From contig SXTL01000034.1 in NCBI GenBank assembly GCA_005790965.1, forward strand, positions 1 through 5,608: a stretch of 5,608 nt of DNA, in the 5' to 3' direction. The position numbers were made by a program, and so were the translations under genes. The notes under the pieces are model-generated. The model worked only from the letters and a program-made list of their open reading frames with translations. It searched no databases and was not told the DNA's origin. The DNA is from Burkholderiales bacterium (GTDB lineage Bacteria > Pseudomonadota > Gammaproteobacteria > Burkholderiales > Thiobacillaceae). Shown piece by piece: positions 4,617 through 5,608 of the stretch (the first letter of the stretch is position 1; every line of letters begins with the position of its first letter).

Positions 4617-5608
4617 ACCGCAGAGACACGAAGCACGGAGCGGGCGCATTGTACGCCACTGCGGACAGCGCCTTCGAGCGTGGCGGGGTATTCTGGATGC
4701 GTGTAATCGCCTGCTAACCATAGGCCGGGAAGGCCAGTCTCGGCCGTGAACTGCGGTCGATCTGGAACAGCGGCGAAAGTGGCGCGTCGCTCATGGATCC
4801 AGCGATGGGCCTGCAAAGGCGGCAGCGGGCCGCAATATTGTTCAAGCCGGGCAAGCCAGTCGGCCAAGCGTTGGTCATGATCGCTTTCGCGGTGGCCGCC
4901 GTCGGCGCTGGCAACCAGGCAGACGAGGCCCTCGGCATTATCTTGACGATCGACCAACCAAGGTGCGTCCGCTTCGCCCATGATCTGCATCGGATAAGGC
5001 AGGTGTAAGCGCTGGGAAAAGTGTAGCCAGAGGTTGGTGATGGGTTGCCAGCCCAGGTTGCCCAGCTTTATCTTCAGGGCCGGACTGGGATGATCTTCCA
5101 GCAGGCGCGCGGTCTCGAGTGCTGAGGTAGCCAGGATGAGGTGGGCAAAGGATCGGTTTTGAGCATCAAGTTGCCAGCCTTCCTGGCTGTACCGAATCTG
5201 CCGGATACGCTGGCCCAGGTGCAGATTTGCGCCTTGTTTTTGCAGCCAGCATCGAGCGGGTTCGCTGAACACGGCATCGAGGTGGGTGCGTGTGAACAAA
5301 GCCTCACTGGCGGCAGATGGTCCCCCCAGGCTATCACGCAGGACGACAGCGAAGGTTTGTGCCGATGCGAGGGCAATAGGCGTATTGAGGGCGGCCAAGG
5401 CGAGGGGTTGCCAGAGCCGGCGGATGAGTCGTTCCGGTTGGCCTTCATGGCGCAACCAAGAATGGAGCGGGACATCTGTAGCGAGATGCCAATTCCGTGC
5501 CTGCAGTCGGCGGATCAGGCGCGCGGCGGCCCACTTTTCGCGCCAAGAAAGACCGCGCGCGGTGACCATGCCCATAACCAGATGCAAGGGCGCGGAGAGT
5601 CTGGGCAG
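4613..5608 (-). CDS. hpnE: Hydroxysqualene dehydroxylase HpnE (squalene-associated FAD-dependent desaturase), 5' end cut off
   Basis: This is an FAD-dependent amine-oxidase/phytoene-desaturase-like enzyme. In the HpnC-HpnD-HpnE route, two farnesyl diphosphates are joined and rearranged to hydroxysqualene, and HpnE reduces this to squalene, the precursor of hopanoids. 331 residues are visible up to the TGA at 4615-4613. The family is about 420-450 residues, so roughly 100 N-terminal residues, including the dinucleotide-binding GxGxxG, lie past the window edge. The C-terminal FAD-contact motif is clear: LAGDYT (GDYT codons at 4711-4700), then YPATLEGAVRSG (EGAVRSG at 4675-4655), as in HpnE and phytoene desaturases. 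The central region has WQPLALAALNTP, typical of the substrate domain of this family. The frame is open to 5608, and the TTG at 5587 is an internal codon, not a start. The stop overlaps the dehydrogenase ATG by four bases. hpnC and hpnD would be expected upstream, outside the window. A carotenoid desaturase is the main alternative. Confidence 0.87.
   Translation of the reverse strand: MPRLSAPLHLVMGMVTARGLSWREKWAAARLIRRLQARNWHLATDVPLHSWLRHEGQPERLIRRLWQPLALAALNTPIALASAQTFAVVLRDSLGGPSAASEALFTRTHLDAVFSEPARCWLQKQGANLHLGQRIRQIRYSQEGWQLDAQNRSFAHLILATSALETARLLEDHPSPALKIKLGNLGWQPITNLWLHFSQRLHLPYPMQIMGEADAPWLVDRQDNAEGLVCLVASADGGHRESDHDQRLADWLARLEQYCGPLPPLQAHRWIHERRATFAAVPDRPQFTAETGLPGLWLAGDYTHPEYPATLEGAVRSGVQCARSVLRVSAV

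Noticed and set aside
4617..4721. 35-codon N-terminal extension of the short-chain dehydrogenase
   Set aside because: The extension is Arg/Cys-rich, lies wholly inside hpnE and has no family similarity. The ATG at 4616 with its ATGA overlap gives the normal distance to the Rossmann motif.
1..5608. Mobile element, CRISPR array, toxin-antitoxin pair or defence island
   Set aside because: No transposase, integrase, terminal repeats, repeat-spacer pattern or small paired genes are visible, and composition looks uniform. All genes are of housekeeping or ordinary metabolic type.

Overview
The window reads as ordinary chromosomal DNA from a Proteobacterium. It is GC-rich by eye (roughly 60%), and every gene has close-looking relatives in beta- and gammaproteobacteria. 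The DapC N-terminus (NPRLTQLQPYPF...LSIGEPKHATP) and a squalene/hopanoid HpnE gene next to a YciK-like short-chain dehydrogenase point to a beta- or gammaproteobacterial (possibly Acidithiobacillia-like) host. The exact lineage cannot be fixed from the sequence alone. I see no tRNA, rRNA, IS element, CRISPR array, phage gene or sign of recent transfer. About 95% of the window is coding.

Left part (1-982, minus strand): the first 327 codons of dapC, N-succinyldiaminopimelate aminotransferase of the lysine/peptidoglycan diaminopimelate pathway. Its C-terminus lies beyond position 1. A 115-base divergent spacer (983-1097) separates it from the next gene. The spacer holds a perfect TATAAT facing dapC and a perfect 7-bp inverted repeat.

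Centre (1098-3751, plus strand): three overlapping genes. They are a ten-helix EamA/DMT-family membrane transporter, a small VOC (glyoxalase/dioxygenase-fold) metalloprotein, and radA, the Lon-like/RecA-like DNA-repair ATPase and branch-migration helicase. The 17- and 8-base overlaps, each with a Shine-Dalgarno-like sequence inside the upstream gene, imply one transcript and coupled translation. No biochemical link between the three is evident.

Right part (3876-5608, minus strand): the C-terminal 331 codons of hpnE (hydroxysqualene dehydroxylase, last step of the HpnCDE route to squalene). It overlaps by ATGA a 246-residue short-chain dehydrogenase whose usual catalytic Tyr is Phe. radA and this pair converge on a 124-base spacer (3752-3875) with GC-rich hairpins and a short direct repeat.

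I found no previously undescribed multi-gene system. The points most worth a second look are the Tyr-to-Phe change in the dehydrogenase, its tight linkage to hpnE, and the inverted repeat in the divergent promoter region.
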